A stretch of 64,000 nucleotides of DNA from positions 124,001 through 188,000 of the forward strand of contig NZ_JADCKA010000001.1 of NCBI RefSeq assembly GCF_014982745.1. The letters run 5' to 3'. Source of the DNA: Gallibacter intestinalis. Lineage in GTDB: Bacteria > Bacillota > Clostridia > Peptostreptococcales > Anaerovoracaceae. Shown here piece after piece: positions 45,065-54,652 of the stretch. Numbering within the stretch: the stretch's first letter is position 1; each line of letters starts with the position of its first letter. The notes below the pieces were generated by a model. The model ran no database searches and was not told where the DNA came from. It saw nothing but the letters and a program-made list of their open reading frames with translations. The position numbers were made by a program, and so were the translations under genes.

Positions 45065-46408
45065 ATGGACACGATACCGCAACAAATTTTATTACAGTTG
45101 ATACTGATATTTTTAAATGCGTTTTTTGCAGCGACGGAAATCGCGGTAATATCCCTAAACGGCGCTAAATTAAGAAAGGAAGCCGAAGAGGGAAATAAAA
45201 AATCAGCGAGACTTTTAAAGATGGTGGAAGAACCTTCGGGATTTCTTTCCACGATTCAGATAGGCATAACCCTGGCGGGATTTTTAGGAAGTGCCTTTGC
45301 GGCAGATAACTTCTCGGGATATCTCGTAAACTGGGTATATGATGACCTTGGATACAGGGGAATGTCTCAGGAAACCTTGAACACAATATCCGTAATAGTC
45401 ATCACTATCATACTTTCCTATGTAACGCTTATACTGGGCGAACTTGTGCCTAAGAGAATAGCCATGCAAAAGCCTTATGAAATCGCGAAGTTTACTTCCG
45501 GAGTGGTTTCGGCGGTGGCAACGGTTATGAAACCGGTTATAATTTTCCTTTCTCTTTCCACAAACGCAGTGCTTAAGCTCCTCAGAATGAAGACGGAAAC
45601 TGAAGAAGAGTCCGTAACTGAAGAAGAATTAAAAATGATGATTGAGCTGGGCGGAAAGAAAGGCGTGCTGGATAAGGACGAAAGTGACTGGATTAAAAAT
45701 GTGTTCGAATTTGACGATATAACCGTAGAGGAAGTGATGACCCAGAGATCCGATATGGTAACCGTTGATTTGGACGATGACGAGGAAAAGATTTTGGAAA
45801 CCATCAGAGAAAGCAAATGCTCAAGAATCCCGGTTTATGACAGAGAAAAAGATGAAGATGATATTGTAGGTATCCTTCACGCAAAGGACTATCTGCTAGC
45901 CGGTGATGAGGAAAGAGAAAAGGGCATTGAGCCTCTTATGAGACAGGCATACTTCGTATCGGAGAATATGAAGGCTTCAGAGCTGTTTAAAAAGATGCAG
46001 CTCAATAATATGCACATGGCCATCGTGGTAGACGAATACGGCTCTATAAACGGTCTTGTGACTATGGAGGACCTGCTTGAGGAAATCGTTGGAAGTATCT
46101 ACGATGAAACGGACATTCCGGAAGTCGAAGAGGACATAGTACAGCTTGCAGAAAACAAATGGAAACTCAGAGGCGATTGCTCCATAAAGAAATTTGAGGC
46201 TGCAGCCGACTATGAAATTGAAACCGACAACAACCATTATGTAACCATGGGCGGTCTGGTAATCGAAATCATCGATGAGATACCTGAAGACGGCAAAGAA
46301 TTTGATGTTGAAATTCAGGATCTTAAGATTCATGTGCTTTCCACTGAAAACAGGAGAATCTCCGAAATGATAGTGGAAAAAACGGAAAAAACTATTGACA
46401 ATGAATAA
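45065..46408 (+). CDS. CNNM/CorC-HlyC-type membrane protein with CBS domains
   Basis: The 447-residue protein has an N-terminal DUF21/CNNM membrane domain (about 1-185, with LNAFFAATEIAVISLNGAKLR). Two CBS domains follow (about 215-340, with VMTQRSDMVTVD and MHMAIVVDEYGSINGLVTMEDLLEEIVG). The CorC_HlyC domain ends the protein (about 360-440). Family members are linked to Mg2+ or Co2+ homeostasis; the old hemolysin label is misleading. I chose the ATG at 45065 because an in-frame GTG at 45050 overlaps the ribosome site. Confidence 0.9.
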   Translation: MDTIPQQILLQLILIFLNAFFAATEIAVISLNGAKLRKEAEEGNKKSARLLKMVEEPSGFLSTIQIGITLAGFLGSAFAADNFSGYLVNWVYDDLGYRGMSQETLNTISVIVITIILSYVTLILGELVPKRIAMQKPYEIAKFTSGVVSAVATVMKPVIIFLSLSTNAVLKLLRMKTETEEESVTEEELKMMIELGGKKGVLDKDESDWIKNVFEFDDITVEEVMTQRSDMVTVDLDDDEEKILETIRESKCSRIPVYDREKDEDDIVGILHAKDYLLAGDEEREKGIEPLMRQAYFVSENMKASELFKKMQLNNMHMAIVVDEYGSINGLVTMEDLLEEIVGSIYDETDIPEVEEDIVQLAENKWKLRGDCSIKKFEAAADYEIETDNNHYVTMGGLVIEIIDEIPEDGKEFDVEIQDLKIHVLSTENRRISEMIVEKTEKTIDNE

Positions 46409-46453
46409 ATAGAGAGTAAAATATAATTAGCACTCAGAGATAATGAGTGCTAA
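46395..46453 (+). promoter_or_regulatory. groESL promoter with CIRCE operator
   Basis: TTGACA at 46395-46400 and TAAAAT at 46417-46422 are 16 bp apart. TTAGCACTC (46427-46435) and GAGTGCTAA (46445-46453) form the exact CIRCE inverted repeat with a 9-bp spacer, the binding site of the HrcA heat-shock repressor. hrcA itself is not in the window. Confidence 0.95.
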
Positions 46454-46480
46454 TAAATTTTTCAGATGGAGGTATACAGT

Positions 46481-46759
46481 ATGAGTTTCGGAATCAGGCC
46501 TTTAGGCGATAGAGTAGTTATTAAAAGAGTAGAAGCTGAAGAAAAGACTGCCGGCGGCATTCTTCTTACAGGACATGCCAAGGAACAGCCTCAGATGGCT
46601 CAGGTCATAGCAGTTGGCCCGGGAACTGAAGATGTTAAAATGCAGGTTAAGGAAGGGGAAACAGTAATCTTTTCCCAGTATGCCGGAACAGTTGTTAAAT
46701 ACGACGGCGAAGAATATATTATCTTAAACCAGAAGGACATTCTGGCAACAGTTGAGTAA
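46481..46759 (+). CDS. groES: Co-chaperonin GroES
   Basis: The 92-residue lid protein of GroEL begins MSFGIRPLGDRVVIKR and contains TAGGILLTGHAKEQPQMAQVIAVGPG, the mobile loop and neck. GGAGG lies before the ATG at 46481; an in-frame ATG at 46466 would put the ribosome site inside the coding sequence. It is the first gene of the CIRCE operon. Confidence 0.97.
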   Translation: MSFGIRPLGDRVVIKRVEAEEKTAGGILLTGHAKEQPQMAQVIAVGPGTEDVKMQVKEGETVIFSQYAGTVVKYDGEEYIILNQKDILATVE

Positions 46760-46780
46760 TTAGTGAATAAGAAGGAGTGA

Positions 46781-48418
<1,638 letters not shown>

Positions 48419-48455
48419 TAACTAACTCATACGCGACTATATAACCATAGGTAAT

Positions 48456-48498
48456 AAGACCGCATTCTTTAGGAAGTTCCTAAGGATGCGGTCTTTTG
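48456..48498 (+). terminator. Terminator of groESL
   Basis: A near-perfect stem pairs AAGACCGCAT (from 48456) with ATGCGGTCTT, and an inner CTTTAGG/CCTAAG extension lies between them. TTTT follows. Confidence 0.9.
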
Positions 48499-48500
48499 CA

Positions 48501-48529
48501 TTGCGCTCTTAAGAGACTCATGTTATCAT
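48501..48529 (+). promoter_or_regulatory. Possible promoter of the XRE regulator
   Basis: TTGCGC at 48501-48506 and TATCAT at 48524-48529 are 17 bp apart. The boxes are only moderate. Confidence 0.4.
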
Positions 48530-48579
48530 GTGGTGTATACGGTACAATGTGAGAGTTGAATAGGACAGAATAAAGAAAA

Positions 48580-49023
48580 ATGGCATTACATGATAATTTA
48601 AAGAACTGCAGAGAGGCAAAGGGCCTTTCTCAGATTGATGTGGCAAACAGGTTGCATGTATCCAGGCAGACCATATCCAAATGGGAAACGGGAAAGAGCT
48701 TTCCGGATATCGAAAGCATAATAATGTTCAGCGATATATATGATATTTCCCTGGATGAATTGCTGAAAGAAGAAAAGGCAATTGTAATTAACGATCCTGA
48801 TAATCACCATACGGATGAAAGTCAGTTGATGATGATAATAAGCGTCATATCGCTGATTGCACCGTTGGGATTTTTTATCGCGCTTATGGTGATGTTTTTC
48901 AATAAGACCCATTACAGCAAATATCGAACAATACGCATCATATGCATATGCAGCATAGTGATAAACTTTGTGGAACTGGCCCTTAGGATATGGGGAGCCA
49001 TAGTTTACAATGCATATTATTGA
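48580..49023 (+). CDS. XRE-family regulator with a C-terminal membrane domain
   Basis: The 147-residue protein has an N-terminal Cro/C1-type helix-turn-helix (about 5-60: LKNCREAKGLSQIDVANRLHVSRQTISKWETGKSFPDIE) and two hydrophobic segments (about 83-108 and 120-142). Membrane-linked XRE proteins of this kind are common in Clostridia, with unknown signals. The ribosome site is weak. It converges on ybaK. Confidence 0.82.
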   Translation: MALHDNLKNCREAKGLSQIDVANRLHVSRQTISKWETGKSFPDIESIIMFSDIYDISLDELLKEEKAIVINDPDNHHTDESQLMMIISVISLIAPLGFFIALMVMFFNKTHYSKYRTIRIICICSIVINFVELALRIWGAIVYNAYY

Positions 49024-49055
49024 TTTGCAGGTAACGGGGCGCCGGGGTGCGTTGA

Positions 49056-49550
49056 TTAGTCGGTTAAGTCAGCGATTTCAAATCTTATAATCTTGGACAA
49101 GTCCTCCAAGGAAGTTGAAACCTGATAGCCTATTTTGCCTGCACTGTATATAATGTGGTCAAAGGAAGTTGCGCTGCTGTCTATGAAGGTTGGGAAGTAT
49201 TTTTTCATTCCTATTGGAGAGCAACCTCCATGTATGTACCCAGTAAGACCGAGTAATTCCTTTGATTTAATCATTTCTATAGACTTTTCACCGGCAGCTT
49301 TGGCTGCCTTTTTTAAATTGAGTTCTCGCTCACAGGGGATGACAAAAACAAAATGGTTTCCGCTTTTTCCTACGGTAACCAGGGTTTTAAAGACCTGTGC
49401 GGGATTTTGATTTAATACATGGGCGACTTCCACGCCACTGACGGCATCTGTATCTGCATAGCAGTAATGGTCGTACTTTACCTTTTTCTGATCTAAAATT
49501 CTCATAACATTGGTTTTCATTTCTTTTTTATTTGTATTTTTGCCTGACAT
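49056..49550 (-). CDS. ybaK: Cys-tRNA(Pro)/YbaK-type deacylase
   Basis: The 164-residue protein of the YbaK/ProX editing family hydrolyses Cys-tRNA-Pro made in error by ProRS. It has TLVTVGKSGNHFVFVIPCERELNLKKAAKAAG near 55-86 and GLTGYIHGGCSPIGMKK near 100-116, including the catalytic Gly-Gly-x-S-P loop. GGAGG precedes the ATG at 49550; nine further in-frame codons upstream have no such site. Confidence 0.92.
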   Translation of the reverse strand: MSGKNTNKKEMKTNVMRILDQKKVKYDHYCYADTDAVSGVEVAHVLNQNPAQVFKTLVTVGKSGNHFVFVIPCERELNLKKAAKAAGEKSIEMIKSKELLGLTGYIHGGCSPIGMKKYFPTFIDSSATSFDHIIYSAGKIGYQVSTSLEDLSKIIRFEIADLTD

Positions 49551-49626
49551 AAAAAGCCTCCAAAGCTTAAATTTCAATGGTTTTACTTTTTGTAAAATTA
49601 TATCATAAATTTTTTTAAAAAAGTAC

Positions 49627-49654
49627 TTGCAAAAGAAGGCATATGTGATATACT
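49627..49654 (+). promoter_or_regulatory. Promoter of the DUF3793/flavodoxin operon
   Basis: TTGCAA at 49627-49632 and TATACT at 49649-49654 are spaced by 16 bp, with an extended TG just before the -10 box. Confidence 0.65.
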
Positions 49655-49662
49655 TATAACCA

Positions 49663-49767
49663 AGTTAGGATAAACTAACTCATCAAAAACACTTTTGGCT
49701 CATGACATACCGGGGATGTCTATTGTGACATCCCCAATAAACCCCCTAAAGTGTTAGGTAAGCCTAA
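49663..49767 (+). promoter_or_regulatory. Structured leader with two DtxR-like iron boxes
   Basis: AGTTAG-GATAAA-CTAACT at 49663-49680 lies at the likely start site. TTAGG-TAAG-CCTAA at 49754-49767 closely resembles the TTAGGTTAGCCTAA core of DtxR/IdeR boxes. Between them AACACTTT (49688-49695) can pair with AAAGTGTT (49748-49755), enclosing the perfect hairpin GGGGATGTC (49712-49720) and GACATCCCC (49727-49735). The outer stem overlaps the second box. Iron control of the flavodoxin operon is a natural inference. Confidence 0.55.
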
Positions 49768-49788
49768 TATAAATCGAAAGGAGAAGAC

Positions 49789-50340
49789 ATGCTGGACAAA
49801 TACCTTATAGAACACTGCTCGCCGACATTGGCATCATTGAAAACAGCAAATCTGTTTAGTATGAATATAGGTGCCGAAACCGATTTTCAGGCGCAGATAG
49901 ACAGACTTAACGACGGGCTCAAATCAAAGGGCATAGTGCTGATGGTGCTTAAAAAAGAAGGAAACAGAGCTTTGGTATATGTCTGCAGAAAGTCTTATTT
50001 GCAGGAGGACCTTAACAGACCGGGAGTCGCATCCTTTATGAAAAAATACGGTTATGAGAGCACAGATGCCGACAAAGCAATCGAGACATTGGCAAAACGC
50101 CTCAAAAATATTGATGACTTTCCCCATGAAATAGGTCTTTTCCTTGGATATCCCCTTGGTGATGTAATAGGCTTTATCGCTAATGCGGGTAAGAACAGTA
50201 AATGCAGCGGATGCTGGAAGGTATACTGTAACGAATGTCAGGCTATAAAGAAATTCGCACAGTTTGAAAAATGCCGCAGAGTATATAAAGAAATGTGGCA
50301 AAAGGGTAAGTGCGTCTCACAGCTTGCGGTAGCGGTGTGA
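49789..50340 (+). CDS. DUF3793 family protein
   Basis: The 183-residue protein begins MLDKYLIEHCSPTLASLKTANLF, and GLFLGYPLGDVIGFI lies near 116-130; this fits my memory of DUF3793, a clostridial family of unknown function. Cys residues cluster at its end (KCSGCWKVYCNECQAIKKFAQFEKC). Its linkage with flavodoxin suggests a role in iron limitation. AAAGGAG precedes the ATG. Confidence 0.8.
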   Translation: MLDKYLIEHCSPTLASLKTANLFSMNIGAETDFQAQIDRLNDGLKSKGIVLMVLKKEGNRALVYVCRKSYLQEDLNRPGVASFMKKYGYESTDADKAIETLAKRLKNIDDFPHEIGLFLGYPLGDVIGFIANAGKNSKCSGCWKVYCNECQAIKKFAQFEKCRRVYKEMWQKGKCVSQLAVAV

Positions 50341-50364
50341 TGCGGATAAGAAAGGAAAAAGATT

Positions 50365-50787
50365 ATGAGTAAAGTAGCTGTAGTGTACTGGAGCGGTACC
50401 GGAAACACAGAAGCGATGGCTTTTAAAGTGCTGGAAGGTATCAAGTCGGCAGGCGGAGAAGCTGAAATGTTTACTGCGTCAGAGTTTGCTTCAGACAAGC
50501 TTGATGATTTTGATGCGGTTGCATTCGGGTGTCCTTCCATGGGTTCTGAGGTCCTTGAGGAAAGTGAATTTGAACCGATGTTCACCTCATGCGAAGGGAA
50601 GCTTCAGGGTAAAAAGATAGCCCTTTTCGGTTCCTACGGATGGGGAGACGGAGAATGGATGCGCAACTGGGAGGAAAGATGTATAAAGGATGGTGCTCAA
50701 ATGGCCTGTGACTTTGTAATCTGTAACGAAGCTCCGGATGCTGCGGCAGAAGAAGCATGCGTAGCCTTGGGAAAGGCTTTAGTATAA
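50365..50787 (+). CDS. fld: Flavodoxin
   Basis: The 140-residue FMN protein replaces ferredoxin as low-potential carrier when iron is scarce. It has the phosphate loop WSGTGNTEAMA near 9-19, an FMN-contacting PSMGSE near 57-62, and GSYGWGDGEWM near 89-99. It lies 25 bp after the DUF3793 gene. AGAAAGGA precedes the ATG. Confidence 0.95.
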   Translation: MSKVAVVYWSGTGNTEAMAFKVLEGIKSAGGEAEMFTASEFASDKLDDFDAVAFGCPSMGSEVLEESEFEPMFTSCEGKLQGKKIALFGSYGWGDGEWMRNWEERCIKDGAQMACDFVICNEAPDAAAEEACVALGKALV

Positions 50788-50920
50788 AAATTCATTTATA
50801 AACCAAAACAGTGAAAATTTGTATAAAACGGTACGAACGAAATAAAATATATTCAAAAACTGGAATCATAAAACATTTAGATAATAATAATGCCATTTAC
50901 CTCTAAGATATAATAAATTG

Positions 50921-50978
50921 ACAGAAAAAAAGCTGCTAGCCGAAATGCTCAATCGGTAAGCAGCTTTTTCTGTTTTTT
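50921..50978. terminator. Bidirectional terminator between flavodoxin and MATE genes
   Basis: ACAGAAAAAAGCTGCT pairs with AGCAGCTTTTTCTGT, with an inner GCCGA/TCGGT pair in the loop; T- and A-runs flank both sides. The 130 bp between flavodoxin's stop and this hairpin is AT-rich and shows nothing else. Confidence 0.85.
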
Positions 50979-50989
50979 ATTTTATGTGT

Positions 50990-52348
50990 CTAAACTGACT
51001 TGTCGAGTTTAGGAAAATGCTTGTCGTCATGTCTATTAAAGTTTTTAAACAGCGGTATGGCTACTATTGCCGTAGCAACTTCCGCAAGAGGGATAGTAGA
51101 CCATACCCCGTTGATTCCTATTATGAGTGGCATTGTTTCCAAGAATACTACCACAAAGATAAGGGATCTGCAAAATGAAACCAGAGCTGACATGCCTCCG
51201 TTACCGATGGCGGTAAAATAACCGGAAATGTAGATATTAAATCCGCATAGGATAAACGCCAGGCAGAAGATTCTAAATGCAGGTACGGTCATTTCCAGTA
51301 TATCCGGCTCCGTGGAAAAAATCATTACCAGCGGTTTTGCAAATAATAGGCAGATGGCAACGATGACAACAGAGACTGCCGTAATTGACACCATGGACTG
51401 TCTTACTATTTCCTTTAGTTTTTTCTGGGCTCTGGCGCCGATGTTATATGAAATCACCGGCTGAGCTGCCACGGTTATACCAAAGTATACCGATGTAAAG
51501 AAGTAGTAGAAATATGTGATTATGGACATGGATGCAACTCCGTCTTCACCGGCAATTTTTAAAAGGGTCAGATTGAAGAGGAGAGTTGTCACTCCTGTAG
51601 AAAGTTCTGTCATCATTTCAGAGATGCCGTTATAGCAAGCGTGAAAGAGTTTGCCGATTTCCACTTTAGGTTTTACAAATTTCAGATTGCTTCTGCCGGA
51701 AACAAAGTGGAAGATACCTATGGCTGCGGAAATATACATGGCAATGGCCGTTGCAATACCGGCTCCAAGGATTCCCATGTTTAACGGAACCACAAAGATA
51801 AAGTCCAAAATAACATTGAGTACAAGTCCTGTTACAGACATTGCCATAGCCACGGAAGGGTGACCGTCGGTACGAGTAAAGTATTCAAAAAATAACTTTA
51901 ATATCATGGCAGGAGTCATTATGACCAGACAGATTCCGTATGGCTTAGTATATGGCATCAATATGTCCGTGGAACCGCATAGACGAAGTATAGGCTCAAG
52001 GAACAGTGCACCGACAGTTGTTAAAATTATGATTATGACTATCAGCGCTGTAACCGTAAAGGAAAAAAAGCTGTCCGCTTCATGAAAACGACCTTCTCCC
52101 TGTCTGACTCCAACTATGGCGCCGGCACCGGTGGCAAGCATAACCGAAACACCGAAAAATACGCAGGTTATAGGAATGACGATATTTATCGCTGCAAGGG
52201 CATCGGAGCCTACAAATCGTGATACGAAAAAACCGTCAACGGTAGTATAAAATGACAAAAATACCATTGAAATCACCGATGGCAGCAGATACCTTATATA
52301 TTCCTTATAAGTTATTGAATTGGCAAAAGCCGGATTTATTTTTTTCAT
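50990..52348 (-). CDS. MATE-family multidrug efflux transporter
   Basis: The 452-residue, 12-segment membrane protein has two similar halves. The first holds VDGFFVSRFVGSDALAAINIVIPI near 38-61 and the second TVAAQPVISYNIGARAQKKLKEIV near 298-320, both typical of MATE. It should export organic cations or drugs with Na+ or H+. It is divergent from a MerR regulator whose operator sits in its promoter. GGAAA precedes the ATG. Confidence 0.92.
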   Translation of the reverse strand: MKKINPAFANSITYKEYIRYLLPSVISMVFLSFYTTVDGFFVSRFVGSDALAAINIVIPITCVFFGVSVMLATGAGAIVGVRQGEGRFHEADSFFSFTVTALIVIIIILTTVGALFLEPILRLCGSTDILMPYTKPYGICLVIMTPAMILKLFFEYFTRTDGHPSVAMAMSVTGLVLNVILDFIFVVPLNMGILGAGIATAIAMYISAAIGIFHFVSGRSNLKFVKPKVEIGKLFHACYNGISEMMTELSTGVTTLLFNLTLLKIAGEDGVASMSIITYFYYFFTSVYFGITVAAQPVISYNIGARAQKKLKEIVRQSMVSITAVSVVIVAICLLFAKPLVMIFSTEPDILEMTVPAFRIFCLAFILCGFNIYISGYFTAIGNGGMSALVSFCRSLIFVVVFLETMPLIIGINGVWSTIPLAEVATAIVAIPLFKNFNRHDDKHFPKLDKSV

Positions 52349-52378
52349 TAGATATTTCCTTTCATATTTACAGGTAAA

Positions 52379-52409
52379 AGTATAAAGGGTATAGTAACTA
52401 TATAGTCAA
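52379..52409 (-). promoter_or_regulatory. MerR-type promoter of the MATE gene
   Basis: On the minus strand TTGACT (52404-52409) and TATACT (52379-52384) are separated by 19 bp instead of 17. TATAGT-A-ACTATA at 52390-52402 is centred in that spacer. This is the classical layout of promoters activated by MerR regulators, which twist the DNA. Confidence 0.75.
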
Positions 52410-52424
52410 GGGAGGAAAGCACTT

Positions 52425-53249
52425 ATGGGAAAATATTTTACTGCAGGGGAGTTTGCTGCAATCCATGGAATGTCCAAGCAGACGCTGCTGTTTTACGATA
52501 AAATTGGCCTTATAAAACCGGCTTATGTGGATGAAAATAACAGATACAGATACTACAGCGCAAAGCAGATGGAGGTTTTAGATACCATATCAATGCTCAA
52601 GGAAGTGGGAATGCCTCTGGCGGAAATTAGAGAATATATGGATGATAGAAGCGTCGAAGGTGCTATTTTGCTGCTGGAAAAGGAAAATGAAAAACTGACT
52701 GAAAAGATAAAAAAGCAGAGGAGAATTAATCGTCGTATTAAAGCAAAAATTGCGCAGCTTAAAGAGGCGGCGGAAATATCCGGAACAGACAAGGTCAGAT
52801 ATGAATTTCAGAAAAGACGGTATCTATATGCGGAGGATGTTAAGGAGCCATTTACACTTTTTGATACGGATGTTGCTATAAAAACATTGTTTGAGGAAGC
52901 GTCCAGAGAAAAAATAGAGCATAACTATCAGATAGGCTCTGTCATACCTCTAAAAAAGATCCTCGAAGGTAAATATACGGAAGCTTCAAAGGCCTATACG
53001 GTAATGGAAAAAACCGCTGAATCTGAGCATTGTCTTGTGGTGGAGGAAGGGGTCTATGCTGTTTTTTATCATAAGGGTGCATATGCTGAAACGCCAAGCA
53101 CATATGTGAAGGCCATTGAGGAAATAAAAAAAGATGGATACATAATATCGGGCGACAGCTTTGAAGACAGTATAGTTGACAATCTCACCGCAGGAAATGA
53201 AAAGGATTATCTCACAAAAATAAGCATTCCTGTCAAAAAGATGGTATAA
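52425..53249 (+). CDS. MerR-family regulator with a GyrI-like effector domain
   Basis: The 274-residue protein has a MerR winged helix (about 3-72: FTAGEFAAIHGMSKQTLLFYDKIGLIKPAYVDENNRYRYYS). A long coiled coil follows (about 82-118), then a C-terminal GyrI/BmrR-like ligand-binding domain (about 125-270). BmrR-type proteins bind drugs and activate multidrug pumps, here the divergent MATE gene. GGGAGG precedes the ATG. Confidence 0.9.
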   Translation: MGKYFTAGEFAAIHGMSKQTLLFYDKIGLIKPAYVDENNRYRYYSAKQMEVLDTISMLKEVGMPLAEIREYMDDRSVEGAILLLEKENEKLTEKIKKQRRINRRIKAKIAQLKEAAEISGTDKVRYEFQKRRYLYAEDVKEPFTLFDTDVAIKTLFEEASREKIEHNYQIGSVIPLKKILEGKYTEASKAYTVMEKTAESEHCLVVEEGVYAVFYHKGAYAETPSTYVKAIEEIKKDGYIISGDSFEDSIVDNLTAGNEKDYLTKISIPVKKMV

Positions 53250-53259
53250 TAGGAAGGCT

Positions 53260-54027
53260 ATGGGATACAAAGTAAAACTTAAGACATTTGAAGGTCCCTT
53301 CGATCTGCTGGTATACCTTATAGAAAGCGCTCGAATGGACATCTATGACATAAAGGTATCGGAAATTACCGAACAGTATATGGAACATCTGCAACGGATG
53401 CAGGAGCTGGATGTGCAGCCCGCATCCGAATTTATGGTGCTTGCGGCAAACCTTATAGAAATCAAATCAAAGATGCTGCTGCCAAGGCTCGACGAAAAAG
53501 GAGAGGAAATCGAAAGCGAAGATCCGAGAAGTGGACTTGTCGAAAGACTCCTTGAGTATAGGAGATATAAAAGGGCTGCTGAACTTTTTTCCCAGATGGA
53601 GGATCAGGGAGCGATGGTGGAAAGCAAGCCACAGGAGGATATTTCCGCATTTTTAGATGACCCAGAAGAAATCCTGCAGCTTGATACGGATCAGCTGATA
53701 AATGCCTTTGAGGCTTTCCTAGGACGAAGGAAAAAGGTTTCCGAAATTAGAAAAAACTATGAAAATGTACAGAAAAGAAAAATAACCTCTGAGGAAAGAG
53801 TAAGCTTCATCAAGATGCTTTTCAGACAGCAGCCTGATGCAGTGTACTCCTTTAGAGAGACTGTAAAGGACAGTCAAGATAAATACGATATTGCTCTTTC
53901 CTTTACATCCATAATGGAAATGGTAAAGCAAAGACAGGTGAGGGCGGAGCAGAAAGCACTTTTTGGCGACATCAAAGTAGCCAAGGGCGAACGTTTTGAT
54001 CAGGAGGAAGAAAACAATGACAAATAA
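53260..54027 (+). CDS. scpA: Segregation and condensation protein A
   Basis: ScpA is the kleisin that links the SMC heads for chromosome segregation. The 255-residue protein begins with FEGPFDLLVYLIESARMDIYDIKVSEITEQYM near 9-40, and has EFMVLAANLIEIKSKMLLPR near 57-76. A C-terminal winged-helix region ends it. It overlaps scpB by 11 bp. Confidence 0.95.
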   Translation: MGYKVKLKTFEGPFDLLVYLIESARMDIYDIKVSEITEQYMEHLQRMQELDVQPASEFMVLAANLIEIKSKMLLPRLDEKGEEIESEDPRSGLVERLLEYRRYKRAAELFSQMEDQGAMVESKPQEDISAFLDDPEEILQLDTDQLINAFEAFLGRRKKVSEIRKNYENVQKRKITSEERVSFIKMLFRQQPDAVYSFRETVKDSQDKYDIALSFTSIMEMVKQRQVRAEQKALFGDIKVAKGERFDQEEENNDK

Positions 54028-54649
54028 AGAGAGAATAAAATCCGCACTGGAGTCAATGATGTTCGTCTGGGGAGAGCCTTTGGATGTCAAAACTGCAGCT
54101 GATGTGGTGGATATGCCGTGGAAGGAAGTATACGATCTTTTCATGGAACTTCAGGATGAATATGAGGCCTACGAAAGAGGTCTTCGCATAAGGCGCGTTG
54201 ACAAAAGCTTTCAGATCGTGACATACAGCGAAAACTATGAATATATAAGGAAGCTGTGTACACCTGTTAAAAAGAGAAAACTGACTCAGTCGGCACTGGA
54301 AGTTTTGGCGATTATAGCCTATAGACAGCCTGTAACAAGAGGTGAAATAGAATCCGTGCGAGGCATAAAATGTGAAAGGGTCATCGACGGACTGGTACAA
54401 AAGGGTCTTGTAAAGGAAGCAGGCAGAAGCAGCAGCTTAGGAAGGCCGATACTGTACGCAACCACCGATGAGTTTTTGCGATATATGGATATAGAGAGCA
54501 TAGATGATCTACCACAGCTTGAAGACAGAGACAGAGAGATTTACGATTATGAAGAGGAAGGCAGTCTGGAAATTCATCAGATTTCCATGGACAGCCTGAG
54601 TAATGAAAATAACGATAATAACGATAACAATGAGAATAAGGAAGAATAA
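54017..54649 (+). CDS. scpB: Segregation and condensation protein B
   Basis: ScpB dimers bind ScpA. The 210-residue protein has two winged helices (about 1-80 and 90-165), with the motif SALEVLAIIAYRQPVTRGEIESVRG near 92-116 and SSLGRPILYATTDEFLRY near 139-156. A long Asn/Glu-rich tail follows. The ATG at 54017 has AGGAGG upstream. Confidence 0.95.
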   Translation: MTNKERIKSALESMMFVWGEPLDVKTAADVVDMPWKEVYDLFMELQDEYEAYERGLRIRRVDKSFQIVTYSENYEYIRKLCTPVKKRKLTQSALEVLAIIAYRQPVTRGEIESVRGIKCERVIDGLVQKGLVKEAGRSSSLGRPILYATTDEFLRYMDIESIDDLPQLEDRDREIYDYEEEGSLEIHQISMDSLSNENNDNNDNNENKEE

Positions 54650-54652
54650 TAG

